A DNA stretch of 64,000 bases from Corynespora cassiicola. Its lineage: Eukaryota > Ascomycota > Dothideomycetes > Pleosporales > Corynesporascaceae. Below are positions 22,284 through 34,500 of the stretch, in pieces. Made by a program: the position numbers and the translations under genes. The notes below the pieces were generated by a model. It was not told where the DNA came from. It saw only the letters and a list, made by a program, of their open reading frames with translations, and did not search any database. The stretch is from NCBI GenBank assembly GCA_022059125.1, contig JAEUWY010000006.1:3782001-3846000 (forward strand). The letters are read 5' to 3'. Each line of letters begins with the position of its first letter. Position 1 is the first letter of the stretch.

Positions 22284-24945
22284 TTAGACGTCTTTGACAA
22301 AGCCGACCTCAATGACTTTGTTACGATCTACGTCTAAGTTGGCTATCTTGGTTCGAGTATTATCGCGGAGGAAAAGGAACGTCTCCAAGAGGACCTTGCG
22401 GATGATATTTGTGCCAGTCTTGACCTTCATTTGCTCCTTGCCCATAATGTACAACACTTCGTGATTGAAGGCTCGCTCGAGAGCAGTAAGGCGCGCGGTG
22501 GTACTCAGGGTGCTCGGCGAGGGTGTAGGATCGCGTCGGGCGGAAGAACGGTGAAGCTCATCATCTGATCCCGTAATAGTTTTGCCGCTGACATTGTTCA
22601 TACGGTTGAGATCTGTGGCTGTTGTTGTGGTGGTGGTTGGGATCTTTTCTCCATCACGATCCAGCGCACGCTCCACAATGTGGTCGCGAACCTTTTCGAA
22701 AATGAGTGATGCCAGGTCCGGAGTGATGACCTCATCCATGTATCCGTGCCGCACAACCAGGCGGTAGCAGTTCGGGATTGCCAGGCGCGATACGTGGTAG
22801 CGATTTTCGGGCGCAACGGATGGTACTTCCAGAGGGCGTAAATGAAAAAAGACGATGACCTCCGGGGCCGTAACTAATTTCCGTATGAAGTGACTGAAGA
22901 CAATTGGGGTTGTCTCGCCAGCTTTGTCAAAATATATGCCAAACCCTTCAATAGAGCTAAGAGTTTTGCTTCCGAACCGCTCCGACAATTGAAGCTTGCC
23001 GTCTTCGCGATTTTTGACAAAGTGTGTAGTAGGGAAACGATCCTCGGCTTCGGCAAACCACTGTTGTTCCTTTCCAAATCGCCAAAGGATAAAGATGGAG
23101 GCGAGAAGGCAGGAGAGTAGTATTGTGAACCATGCGCCATCAGGAACCTTTGTTAATGCCGATGAGAGGAACGTTCCATCTAAGCCAGCGATGGCAAGCC
23201 ATGGTAGGAAGACGATGTAAGGTTTAATGCGCCACACAAGGATGGCAACCAGCGTGACCATGCATGTATCGAAGAAGGTGACGAACATGACACAGACTCC
23301 GTAAGCATTGCCCAGTGAGGTAGTGTTGTTGTAAATGGCGGCAACGAGCACGGTGCCGAGCATAAGGAGCCAATTCACCGAGGGCACATATAGCTGACCG
23401 TGGTAGACCTTGGATGTATGGACGACTTTGATCTGAGGGAAATACGAGAGCTTCATGATTTGAGTGAGAAGCTGTAAAGGGTCAATTGAGTTCGAAAAAA
23501 GGCCCGGAGGACTTACTTGGAATGTCGCAGTGATCATAGCCTGCGAGGCTACAATGGCAGCCCCAATAGCGACGACCAGTGAGGGAATGAGCCAACCACT
23601 GGGAGCGCAATTGTAAAAAGGGTTTGAATACGCCTCAGGATGCTCGCTGATATATGCTCCTTGGCCAGAGTAGGCAAGAAGAAGGCAAGGGTATGCGTAT
23701 CCAAGCCAACTGACCTGGACAGCACGGCGGCTAAAAGCGCCAATATCGGCGAACAGAGCTTCGACGCCAGTGAAAGCGAGAAGAATACCTCCAAGGCTTC
23801 GCCAACCATGATACTTATTTCGAATCAGATAATCGAATGCGTAAAAGGGATTGAACGCTTTCAAGATGGTATAGTCGTATCTGGTATGGTCAGCGGACGA
23901 GGCGAAGCATGGGTCGGGGACAGATAATACCTAGCAAGATTATAGATGCCAAAGCCGGCATTCATAGTAAGCCAAAGCATGACGATTGGAGAGAAAACCA
24001 TGGTAATCTTGGAAATTCCCAGCGGCTGAATCAAGAACAAAAGGATCAATATTGCGCAAGTGACACCAACCACAGTGGGCTTTCCAATGTCAGGCTTGAC
24101 CACATTCAGACCCTGGACGGCACCCAAGACAGATTGCGCAGGAGTCAAAACACCATCGGCCATGACCATGGACACGGCTAAGACTCCGATGGCCTTGAGT
24201 AATCCCCGGAAGAAGCGAGTTTTCTCAATGGTTGATCGGATGTTCTTGGTTGAACGACCCAGCTCTCTGGTCGCATGCCGCTCCATACCTGCAAACCATC
24301 AGCATGTGCGGCATATATTGAATAGGCGGGGACATACGTATCATGGTGGCTTCTCGAGGGTCTCGGTTGGCGATGTGGGCCTAGGTCACATTAGTGGAAG
24401 AGAGAAGGAAGTTTACTAGAGTAACATACATATCGGGAGAGCAAGGAGTATGTGCTGAAGGTGCCACCCTCACCATCATTGTCGGCACGCAAGATGATGA
24501 ATACATATTTGACCGTGACCATCAAAGTGATGGACCAGATGATCAAGGACAAGGCACCGAGCAAGTCGGCGCGGTTGGGGGCCTCTGTGAATGTGGATGA
24601 AAACACATACAGAGGGGAAGTACCAATGTCGCCATAAATGACACCGATGGACTGGTAAGCCAGCATAAACACCTGGCCAACAGTGAAGGTCTGCGTGACG
24701 TGAGACTCGGGTATTGGGCGCTGGGGAAAATAACGCACCTGTTTTTGCTTATAATCGCGCTCATCCCGGAGACCTGCATCTTCGTCTTCCTCTCCCAGCT
24801 CGACTGCTCTCACCTTCTCAATGTCAATTGAGTTCTTTCTGCCATTGGTTCGGGAGCGAAGCGGCACAACGCCGCCAACAGACCGCACAGAGGCCGACCT
24901 GGTCTTCCGCAAAGTTGCATCAGCGAACTGAATGGTAGGCTCCAT
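22284..24945 (-). CDS. hak1: KUP/HAK-type high-affinity potassium transporter
   Basis: This is a plasma-membrane K+ (proton-coupled) uptake transporter of the KUP/HAK/KT family. Exons are 24945-24739, 24690-24430, 24380-24338, 24288-23931, 23880-23517 and 23471-22284, about 806 residues. All introns are 45-50 nt; every phase matches. The 24691-24738 intron (GTGCGT...ACGCAG) is a multiple of three; removing it joins KQKQ directly to [16 protein letters not shown], as in family members. The family motif GDIGTSPLY lies at residues 89-97, followed by 10-12 hydrophobic segments. Conserved stretches include [34 protein letters not shown] and [14 protein letters not shown], the last formed only when the 23472-23516 intron is removed. 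A long hydrophilic cytosolic tail ends the protein. The earlier in-frame codon at 24975 is TTG, so ATG 24945 is taken. Confidence 0.93.
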
Positions 24946-26821
24946 GTCTGGCACTCTGTAACCAAGCAGAACCAAAGTGCGTCCGTCTATGTCGAATCTT
25001 ATACCAGAGCGTTATCTCAGCAGCGGTGTCGATCGTTGACAAGAAACCAAGGAGTAACAAGCTCGCAGCTTAGAAGCGCAGGGCCTTGGTTGGTTGCTTG
25101 ACCGCAAGCTTATCGGCGCTCCAACAAATGGCACACGTGCTGCAGCGTCGAGTGAGGCATTTGTTTCGGAGGGGGTGGCTATGGCGGGCCGCATCTGGAA
25201 TGGCTTGGCGCCACATACCGGGGATTTTCAATGTCGGAGGTCACAACGCGGGATACCGAATGGTGAAAGAAACGCAGGGCAAAAACACGTTGACTTCGGA
25301 TAAGATGGAATGGAGTCAGATTTCAGTGTAGAGATAATTTTCTCTCTTTTTTTTGCTTTCACACTCAACAGTATGAGAACCTGAGAATAATGGCAGTCGG
25401 ACCGTGATGAGATGATGTTTGACGGGGGTGCGAACAAGCAAAATCGCGCAACAAAATAACATAGCGCCAAGTATCCAGACCGTGGTGTGGAAAATCCAAC
25501 ACTCAAAGGGACATTCAGCCGCGCAAATTTGCTCCGTGAGAAGAGGCGACCAAAGGCTAGATCTTTGCCCAAGAGCTGTAGCGCCAGGATTCAGATGTCG
25601 GAGATGCATGTCGGCTCCAGTCTGGTGACGAGAGCCATGTTGGCGCCTGCGGCGGGTTACCGCGTTCGGAGGTGCTGTGTAACAGCCGTGCCGTAGCACA
25701 CTCTCTGTCGGAGATGGAAGCAGCTGGAGCACGTCTCGGCGTGGGGTGACCGCCATGTATGTCGGTTCAATTCATGTGAAGGCCGGAGGAGAGGCTGGAC
25801 CGAGGAGGCTGGCTGCACAGCGAAGGCCGATCACGTGGCTGGCTTGTACCAGACTTCCTTTTTGGGACAGCGGTGATGTGATTGGCAGTAAGATTTGGTA
25901 GCGAACATGTCAGAAACAACGACGTGTTTGTGGGCCTGGCATGTTGTCATTGCAGAATATGGGAAGGATAGACATGTCCAAGGCAATGGAAAGCTGCGGA
26001 AAACGAGTAGTAGAGACGAAAGGAGAAGCAGGGCGCATCACGACCAAGTGTAGGGTGAGACGGCGAAGAAAGCGGGCAGGCCAAAAATCGACCGTGTAGT
26101 AGGACTGCGAGCAGAGGAGGCCGCTTTGTCTCACGCGTAGCGCCCTGCCTGTATTAGAAATGTTAATCGACGTGGAGAAATGCCGTTTTTGCCGTTGCAC
26201 GCTCTGGGAGCCTCGTCATCAAAAGAGGCGTCGAGCGAGGCTGCGCACCGCCACGAGTCCGTCCGGACAAGAAGGGCCGGTGGTTGAGATGCCACGGAGA
26301 GCTGGAGAGCACAGAGAAAGACGAAGCCGCAGAGACAGAGGCAGACAGGCAGATGGACAGCGAAAAGGCGATGAGGACGCGCGCGGAGGCCTCTGACGAG
26401 GGTGATGTGCCGGTCGAGGTCGAGTGACGCGCCACGCACCCGTCGCGAAGCCACCAAGGCCGGGCTCGGCTACGCGGTTGGCCTAACCAATGGCAGCAGC
26501 CGCTTGCCCCGACGCGGCTCACCGCCCGGCAGAAGACGACGGTCAGCCACGGCCGCGTCTTGTTTTTGCAGGGTCGAGTGACGTAGGCCGTCTCCCAAGG
26601 GCGTGGCTGTCATCATCACCCCCGACACCATGCCTCCCCGCCGCCTTATTTAATCCGCCAGACGGCCTCGCCTACCGAGCTCCACACCCTGCCTGCTCTG
26701 CCCGCTTTCGACCTCTGCCCCGGAGTTTTTCTCTCTCTCAAGTTGAGACTATTGAATCCCTGCATCAAATCCCACATCCCGCCTGCATTCTTCACCGACC
26801 AACCGTAATCGCACCGTCGAC
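24946..26821. promoter_or_regulatory. Large divergent intergenic region
   Basis: 1.9 kb between the divergent HAK and MARVEL genes, so it should hold both promoters. A CACGTG box lies at 25832-25837. A TTATTTAA TATA-like element at about 26645 is followed by a CT-rich leader up to ATG 26822. Open frames on both strands here lack coding features. Confidence 0.45.
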
Positions 26822-27392
26822 ATGTTTCTCGAGGGCCTTGTTCTCCCCATCCGCGCCGTTCAGGCCGTCTTCACCATCATCGTGCTTGGCCTCACAGCCT
26901 ATGGTGCGTATTCCGCTCCAGCAGTTACTTCCTGCAAGACGCGCAACCGCTAACAAGCCTAGTCGTCGATTCATACTGGTGGGGATGGTCGCCCGACAGC
27001 GTCAACTTCATGCTCTTCACCTCTGTGTGGACCATACTTGCTCTCGCCTACCTCCTCTTGGCCCCGACCCGATTCCCAGCCGCTGCCCACAAGTGGGCCA
27101 TCGCCGGTGTTGAGGGCGTTACCTGCATCTTCTGGTTCGCCGCTTGGGTAGCCATGGCCACGCTGTGGAGCCGTATTCGATGCGGCAGTGCCGGCGGCCC
27201 CTGTGGTGCAGGCACTGCTGCCATCGTCTTTGGAGCCTTTACTTGGTAAGCCAACCGCAGACTGCGAACAAAGAAACACACACTGACTCGGACAGGCTCG
27301 CCTTTGTTGCTACCACCATCATCTCTGCCCTGCACATCAACAGGACTTCCCGTAGCGACAACTCGGCCCCTCCTCAGATGCAAGGAGTCTAA
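26822..27392 (+). CDS. Small four-helix MARVEL-domain membrane protein
   Basis: This is an integral membrane protein of the MARVEL type, related in layout to Nce102-like eisosome/plasma-membrane proteins; the specific role is unknown. Exons are 26822-26903, 26963-27245 and 27296-27392, giving 153 residues, with introns of 59 nt (branch CTAAC) and 50 nt (branch CTGAC). Four hydrophobic segments are visible at about residues 8-28, 40-60, 71-92 and 111-133. Typical family features are the N-terminal LPIRAVQAVFTIIVLGL, a DSYWWG loop after helix 1, and short hydrophilic tails. No part of this gene is visible as one long frame because all three exons are short. It diverges from the HAK gene. Confidence 0.88.
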
Positions 27393-28051
27393 GACGCCGT
27401 GGTTATTGGACAGTAAAGAGCTCAGCAACAACGGATATACGACTTCGATGACCCCATTTTAATACTCTTTCAACATGTACAGCTTGGCCAGAATGTACCA
27501 CCTCGGAAGTGGAGTTTAGTGCGTGGGAATACCCCGGTCTATGACATTTCATCACTGTTTCGCAATCATATTCGTGAATGATATCTTTGGCAAATGCAAT
27601 TCTATACATTATGCTTTGATGATTCTGTAGTATCGCATGCAGTGTGTTGATTATCCATGGCTAGCATTGATGTCTCAAAGCCGGTACTGATACGACATGT
27701 GAAGAGATGAACGCCAAGTCCCATACTCCTTGGGGCCAACGAGAAGAAACAAAGATCGGACAAGAAGTTCGGAGTGAGGCGCGCAAGACAAAGGAAGGAA
27801 CCAACGATTCCCAGCATAGACAAATATTGTCAAAGTTGCCACCTCTCGACACGCTGCGAGAATGGGACTGTTTTCAACAGCGTCAACCTGACCGGCGCAT
27901 GCGCTTTGCACTGCAAAAAACCTTGCCACATGGCTTTAGGTAATCAGAGCGTCGACATGCAGCACGTGTATACCTAACGCTGTTTGGGCAAGGGCGTAGC
28001 GCACACACTGTGAGCCTCAGATGGTATTGCATTTGTCTATCCCAAATTAGT
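27393..28051. other. Convergent intergenic region
   Basis: 3' flanks of the MARVEL gene and of the minus-strand acidic-protein gene. No feature can be supported. Confidence 0.4.
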
Positions 28052-29128
28052 CTATTGGACACTGCGACTTCTACGTGTAGGGAGAGGCAAACGACTTGGG
28101 AAGAAGACTCCACGCCGTGAAGCATCACAGTCACGCTGCTGTGATTGAGTGGAAGCGTCTTCGGCGGGAGCCGGAGCCTGTGGTGGAAGAGGAGTATCTT
28201 CCACATTGGCCTGCGACTGCTCGTTCCATGACTCTTCCTGATCATCCACGTCCTGCGTTTGGTGCGAGGCGGCAGCCAGTGTCGCGGTGCCGAGAGGAGA
28301 GGTGAGCGGTGGAGGAAAAGCTGGCGAGCTCGGGGCTGTCTGGAACGTCGGCGTGAGGAGCAGTGGATCGTAATCGTTGGGGCGCACGCGTTTGTCTTGC
28401 TCAACTGTGAGTAGGTCACAGAGAGTGGAGGGGGAGTTCCTACGTATGTGATCGCGGATGGCACGAGGGTCTTCGTCTTCGGGCAGCTCGCCAGCGACTG
28501 GCTCCTCGCCGGCGCTTCCATCCATTCGCTGACGCTGACGCTGTGCCGAAGCAACCACCCGCTCCTCAACCTCTCTCCATAGGCCTCGCGGGGTTTGGTT
28601 GATTAGCGGTGCGTTTGCTTCTATGATGGCTTTTTCCAATGTGGCAGTGATCTCCCGGTAATCGGGCGTGTCCGTGTCCTGGGAATACTCTTCTCTGTAG
28701 CCCTCGAGCGCTTCTCGAAGGTCAGCGGCGACACGGCCGAACGTATCGTTTTCTGAGTCGCTGTCGTTGACACCTTCGTTATCGTCACCGTCGTCGTCGC
28801 CGCCCCCGCCATTGTCTCCGGCGTCCTCACCACCCTCCATGTCCTCCCAACCCTCCTCAGGATCCTTGTGGATCATAAACGACGTGCTGTTGGCATCGCT
28901 GGGTGTGACAACCTCATCTCGTATCTTGGCTGCTTCCCGGTCAATCATCCGCTCAATGTCGGCTGCGGAGCCCATACGACGCTTGCAGAGTGCAATGCCA
29001 GTGTCGTAGAGCTGCCGCAGCCGGATCGTCTGTTCGTTGTAGTTTGCGTCCATTTCTGGAACGCTGAGGAGGGTCTCATAGAGAGTGATGAGGCGCGCCT
29101 GGACATCGTCAAAATCACTGTGCGGCAT
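28052..29128 (-). CDS. Unrecognised acidic protein
   Basis: I do not recognise this protein. It is a single exon of 358 residues taken from ATG 29128 (MPHSDFDDVQARL). The frame extends upstream to 29395, but the extra N terminus is low quality and lacks an ATG in good context. Residues 1-60 are helical with conserved-looking Leu and Tyr (LITLYETLLSVPEMD). Residues about 85-120 are extremely acidic with Gly and Asn (GDNGGGGDDDGDDNEG). Residues 120-190 are helical again. The C terminus is Pro/Ser-rich. No membrane segment or catalytic motif is seen. Acidic low-complexity proteins of this kind are often nuclear; that is inference. Confidence 0.65.
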   Translation of the reverse strand: MPHSDFDDVQARLITLYETLLSVPEMDANYNEQTIRLRQLYDTGIALCKRRMGSAADIERMIDREAAKIRDEVVTPSDANSTSFMIHKDPEEGWEDMEGGEDAGDNGGGGDDDGDDNEGVNDSDSENDTFGRVAADLREALEGYREEYSQDTDTPDYREITATLEKAIIEANAPLINQTPRGLWREVEERVVASAQRQRQRMDGSAGEEPVAGELPEDEDPRAIRDHIRRNSPSTLCDLLTVEQDKRVRPNDYDPLLLTPTFQTAPSSPAFPPPLTSPLGTATLAAASHQTQDVDDQEESWNEQSQANVEDTPLPPQAPAPAEDASTQSQQRDCDASRRGVFFPSRLPLPTRRSRSVQ

Positions 29129-30086
29129 CTTGGGAGGGTATGAGCCGTTCTGCTGGCTGCTCTGCGTGCGATGTACCCGATCAGGGACGAGGGACCGAGC
29201 GGAAAGAAGGGAACGGTGAGAGGAGACGATGGGACGGTGTGAGTGGAGGAAGAAAGCAAGTTGCCAGAGGATATCTGTTGATAAGAGGGGGACGAGAGTG
29301 CCAACAAACGCGCCATCAGTGTTTCCACTGCAAGCTGGCGTAGACAGTGAAAGCCAAATGGATTTCACTGCCACGGAGATAACAACTGGTACCATCAGCC
29401 TGACTTTACAATATTTAAGAAGTCTATGAAATTATAAATGTAATAGATGAAAGTCAGATGCTTGATTGAGAGCGCCCAGGAGATTACCATGTATTCATGC
29501 CTAGGAAATAGGAAAATAACACAAGCCGTTACACTATGAGCGCTGAGTGCGGTAGAGCAAATCAATGAATGCATTGAGTATCACGACATTTTCAAGACCG
29601 GAGAGCGTTTGAGTTATTGAGTACCCAGTTACTGGCATACCTGGTAGGCGTGCAAGGGGTGAATGTCAAGATCATGTGATCTGGGGACAGCCTCAGCCAA
29701 TCCAAGGTATCAAAGAGGCTGTTAAAAAGCCACCAGTACTCATACATTTCAAGAGGACATTGTATTTGGTTGAATCGAAAATGAATACGTTGGATTTGTT
29801 CGCGATCCGATCGACATCCTGGAACGCAGGTGGCTTAGAACCCTAGCTGTTGGCCCGTGCAGTGACGTGAACCTTCGTCAATAGTTGCTGCCTTGCCCCG
29901 AGTCGCAACCCAACACCTCAACTCCCCGCTGGAAATAATCACTTCCCATGAATCTTGTTCCATGTCTCTTTTCCAATCACATGAGTCGACCAGATCGAGA
30001 AGTCAGCAAGGCCGGAATATTCGCTCATTCCATTGATGTTGTGATGTCCGACTGATTTCCCATTGCCCAAAATCAACGGCGAAAAC
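29129..30086. promoter_or_regulatory. Divergent intergenic region
   Basis: About 1 kb between the divergent acidic-protein and SGNH-like genes, presumably holding both promoters. No repeat or RNA is visible. Confidence 0.4.
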
Positions 30087-31043
30087 ATGAGCAAAATGCC
30101 TCCTCCCCCGCCAGAAAACATTCTTGACGATGGAAAGATTCCTTGCCACCACTTCTATTACGAATGGAAAGGCCATCCACTTGAGCACCTCACACTCTTC
30201 CATGACGTCACTCGTAGCATTCGCCCCGGAAAGCCAGTTATTTGGCTTGCTGGTGACTCTTCCCTGGACAACAAGTATTGGGTTCAAAAACGAGAATCCT
30301 CAGATCCGGTACCCGAAATTTACCTTCACACTCTTGACACGCCAACGCCAAAGCCCGATGTCGCATTCTGGATGAATGAGGCTCTCGGAGAGCGTGCAAC
30401 GTGCATCAATTCTGCAGTGGAGGAGAGTACGCTTAGAGACAGAGAGGGGGCCTTGCTCGAGCATGACCAATTCATACGCAACCATATCAGGAAAGAGGAT
30501 GTGCTGATCGTTAGCGTCGGCGCGAATGACGTCGCGTTAAGACCCACAACTAATACAATCCGACATATGCTGCAAGTCGGGTGGCTGACATCCCTGCGGA
30601 GGATTGAAAATGGTAAATCGAGTTCTTTGGTCTATTTTATCAAAGAACTCTTCGGCGACAAGGTCCAAAATTACATCGAAGCTTTGACTGCAAGGACGAA
30701 GCCACGGGCTGTTGTTGTGTGTATGATCTACTTTCCTCTCGAGGGAAAATTTGGGCAAAAAAGCTGGGCCCGTGTGCAACTAAAACTGCTAGGCTATGAT
30801 CGATGGCCCGGTCGCATTCAAGCAGCACTTCGAACTATGTACGAGACTGGCACCAAGCAGATAGGCGTGTCAGGGACTGAGGTCATGCCTTGTGCATTAT
30901 TCGAAGTTTTAGATGGAAAGAATCCCCAAGACTACACCGCAAGGGTAGAGCCAAACAGAGAAGGCGGAAGGAAAATAGCCACGCGATTCGTGGAGCTCCT
31001 CAAGCCGCTATTGACAAGAAGTGCCACTGGTACATCCACGTAG
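30087..31043 (+). CDS. SGNH-hydrolase-like protein
   Basis: This is a probable SGNH/GDSL-fold protein; the substrate is unknown. It is a single exon of 318 residues from ATG 30087; the frame opens at 30063 with TTG, which I do not use. After a Pro-rich start (MSKMPPPPPENI), block I appears as WLAGDSSLDNKYW (about residues 49-61) with the candidate catalytic Ser inside GDSS. Block III appears as VSVGANDVAL (about residues 142-151), supplying the Gly and Asn of the oxyanion hole. The usual block V (DxxH) is not evident; the C-terminal VEPNREGGRKIA may occupy that place, so activity is uncertain. No signal peptide is present, so the protein is probably cytosolic. Confidence 0.72.
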   Translation: MSKMPPPPPENILDDGKIPCHHFYYEWKGHPLEHLTLFHDVTRSIRPGKPVIWLAGDSSLDNKYWVQKRESSDPVPEIYLHTLDTPTPKPDVAFWMNEALGERATCINSAVEESTLRDREGALLEHDQFIRNHIRKEDVLIVSVGANDVALRPTTNTIRHMLQVGWLTSLRRIENGKSSSLVYFIKELFGDKVQNYIEALTARTKPRAVVVCMIYFPLEGKFGQKSWARVQLKLLGYDRWPGRIQAALRTMYETGTKQIGVSGTEVMPCALFEVLDGKNPQDYTARVEPNREGGRKIATRFVELLKPLLTRSATGTST

Positions 31044-31547
31044 ACGAGGGATGCAGTGTTATCAATCGACGGAAGTATAGTGCATAAAATCACAGTGAAG
31101 CTATTCGAATACATCATGTATTCCTTTTACTATGTATGCTTGATTGAGTTTTGCGATCAGTCCTTTCGCGTTGTTAGAAATTCTAGAGCAAGGAACAGAT
31201 TATCGTTTTTCAAAGTTAAAAGAGATATTTTATATGCTTTATGTAGTGAAACATATAGTTTCTAAGTAGAACTTTGTACATACAGCTACTTTTTGAAGTA
31301 TTCGCTAATTAGACCCAACGTGTGAAAAGTAGTGACATTCACACAGAAGCTGCAGAGGGATTGGTCTTGGCAAGCTCATTTCCGACCACATATGAACTTG
31401 ACCTGCCCTGCTCGATGTTCTTGCACAATTCTCCTCGCTCTCAGACAACCACAACCCAACCAGACTTCTGAATATCTTTCGCGCATACTACTTGCGGCAT
31501 CAGCGTAAAACTCACTATTCTAAGCCAATAGGGCATCCCGCAAAGAC
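31044..31547. other. Intergenic region between two plus-strand genes
   Basis: 3' flank of the SGNH-like gene and promoter of the large coiled-coil gene. AT-rich at 31150-31320. Nothing else is seen. Confidence 0.4.
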
Positions 31548-34500
31548 ATGGCAGCCGCCAAAATTTTGCGGGCCCAAAATGCCAACAGGAAAATGAGACT
31601 TTCCAAAGACAACTCGAAGTGGTTGAAGGATCTGAAAAGACAGTTTAATACTGTTCACATTCAGAACAAGATTCTTTCAAGCACTGTCGACGCAGCTGAT
31701 TCCCGCTTTGACGATTCATCGAGACAACTCCGTGCTGTGCACAAGCAACTTGGAGATACCACACGTCAGCTAGAGGTATCAAATCTGTCCTTCAAAGAGT
31801 TGAGAGAAGAGATTGCGTCACTCAAGAGCTTGATCACGTCGATTATGAAAAGCCAGGAGTCTGCCCAGACGGAAAATGACCAAAAGCTTGTCATTTTGGA
31901 GCTCAGGCACAAGAAAGAGGTGGCCAGTCTAAAAAGCTTTCATTCACAAGAGCACAGGGGGTTAGAAACCTCACTGAAAGACCTGCATCTTCTCCTAGAG
32001 GGCCTAAAATTGAAGGTGGAGGGCGAAGGCCAACTGTGGTTCGAGTTCGAGAATTCGGAATCGATGCAAATCGACTCGGTACCCAAGGCCTTGACGGACA
32101 TGGGCCAGCGTATCGTTGCAACAGTTCGCACCTACCTTGAGCAAAAGCTGTCGGATATGGAAGAAGAAGCCATGTCAGAGCCGACTGCTTCGATTGGGGA
32201 TCTTCCGCGATACATTCGCGACGTTTCCGAACTCCAGATCATGGACGAACGCGCAGGTCAGACCAAACAGGGGCTTAAAAGCTACCTGAACAACATGTTC
32301 GGAGCCTGCGTTATGGGCCTGAAAGAGGTAGAGAGGGCGAATCAAGGCGTATTCCCATATGGACTACAGATCCAATTGGGTCAATTCTGCGCTAAATATC
32401 TGGACTCGATTCGCGGAGATTACGACGCCAAACTGGCCGACGCCCTCAGAGAGTCCAAGGGGCTGTTCGTTAAGCTATCCGAAGCGGATGGTCGAGTCAG
32501 TATGCTCAAGTCTGAGCTTTCAAAGACTAAAGGTCTTGAGAGAGACGCTCGAGACTTGCTACAGCAGGAAATGGCTCAAAGACAGAAGGCCCAGGCGACC
32601 CTCGAGGCCAAAGACGACGCTCAAGCAAAGATGACTGAGCAGTACACGAAATCCTGCATGGATCTTGAAAATCAGTCGGCATCTTTTGAGGAGCTAAGAA
32701 ACGAAAAGACCAAGCTCGAGACCACAGTTTCGGTACTTGGCAAGAAAATCGATACATTGTCACGTGATAATGTAGCCGAGCAGTCTGCCCTCCGCTCAAA
32801 GCTAGCGGATGCATCCAACGGCCACAAGAAAGTTCTTGCCGAGTTCAAAAAGGACATGGAAGACGCTAAGAAAGCGAAATCGGAAATTTCCAGTAGCTAT
32901 GAGAAGCGCATTGCTGAGCTCAATGCCGAACTCAGGGACGAGAAATCAAAGTCACAGAAAGACTTGGATAAAGTCCTGGCACTGAATTCGAAGGCATTCC
33001 ATGACCACAAACAGGTTGTCATGGAGCTTGAGGCCGACAAGGAAAACCTCGGAAATGAGATGTCGAAGCTCGAGAGAAGCCTAGAGGAGGCGTCTGACAA
33101 TTCCGAGAAGACAATCTCCGAGCTCAAGACCGAAAATGACAAGCTCAGAGAGACTCTGGAAGACGCCTCTAGCCATCATAGAGAGTCAATAACGCAGCTC
33201 GAGACTGAGATAACGAAGCTCAAAGAGGCAGCATCCGATTCCGAAGAAGAAAAGATGAAGCTTCGGAAGTGCATCGATGTCACCTCTGAGCAGCACAAAA
33301 CGACTGTGTCCGATCTCAATGCCAAGAATATTGAGCTTGAGAATCGCATTCAAGGAGAAACTGACGATCGCATCAAAGTCGTTTCCGAATTCACGGCCGA
33401 GAAAACAGAGCTCCAGAAGAGTGCAGATGAGCAACAGACACTTGCAGAAGAGCGACAGCGCAGGATCATCCAACTCCGAGAAGAAGCCAACGAGGCTAGA
33501 GCTCGCGAGGTTAGTAAGCAGAAAGAGACTGCTGAAAGGATCAAAGCCCTGGAAGAAATGGTTGAAGCCCAAAAGGAGGAGCTCAAGAAGGCATCTGCCA
33601 AAGAAACTTTGGTTTCGACCAACTCCGGGACCGCCAACAATCTTGCGGGAATCTCTGCCGCGCCGGGCTGCAACCACTGCGAAGCCCTGTCGATCACGCT
33701 GGAAAATACCAAGCGCTCGAAAGACAACTATGCTGAGACCATAGACAAAGCTCAAAGTGAGCTGACAGCTCTGGGTGCCAGCCATAAAGTCTTTCTCGAT
33801 ATGGTTGGGTCGATGAACGGCATACTGGGAGTCCAGGAAGAGGGCCTCCAGCAGACCATCCTCACCTTTGTGAGGCAAGATGGTGAGATTGCCAAGCAAC
33901 TCGATCTTTTCAGTCTGAGTAATCCGCATGGAATACTCCCCTTGGATTTGAGACTGCGGAAGAGTAGCCTTGAAATCAAGGCCATTGCCGGTCTGGGGTT
34001 GGAGTGGGCAGTCAAGAAGCTGGTATCAGTCGCCACGAGCCAGCCAGACTTGATTGCCAAAGACGAGCAGCCACGCACGCTGCTTCCTTTCAATTCCGAG
34101 GCAGGATCGGTCTTTCCCCCGAACGCAGCGTCGAATTCTGTGCACAGCACTCGGCCCCCAAAACTTGAGGAACGGAAGAGGTTTATCGGGGAATGTGCTT
34201 GTGGCATCCAGTTTCTGGAGACGGACGATGCCGACTTCAAGCTTGATCACATAAACAATTGTGAGACGTTTGAGAAGAGCAGTCTGTCTCGGCAAAACCA
34301 GATTCGAACCACGATCGGCTTGAAGAAACAGCCCCCACCGACACGTCAGTCGCCACACCAATCGCTACAGAGCGAGATGATTGAGTGCCGAAACTGCGGA
34401 GTGCCATTCCCAAGGACATCGTCAACATGGTTCTATAAAGTTCACCTTAAGTCTTGTACGCCAGGATCGCCAGCACCACCCGCGTACTCGTCCACGTTCT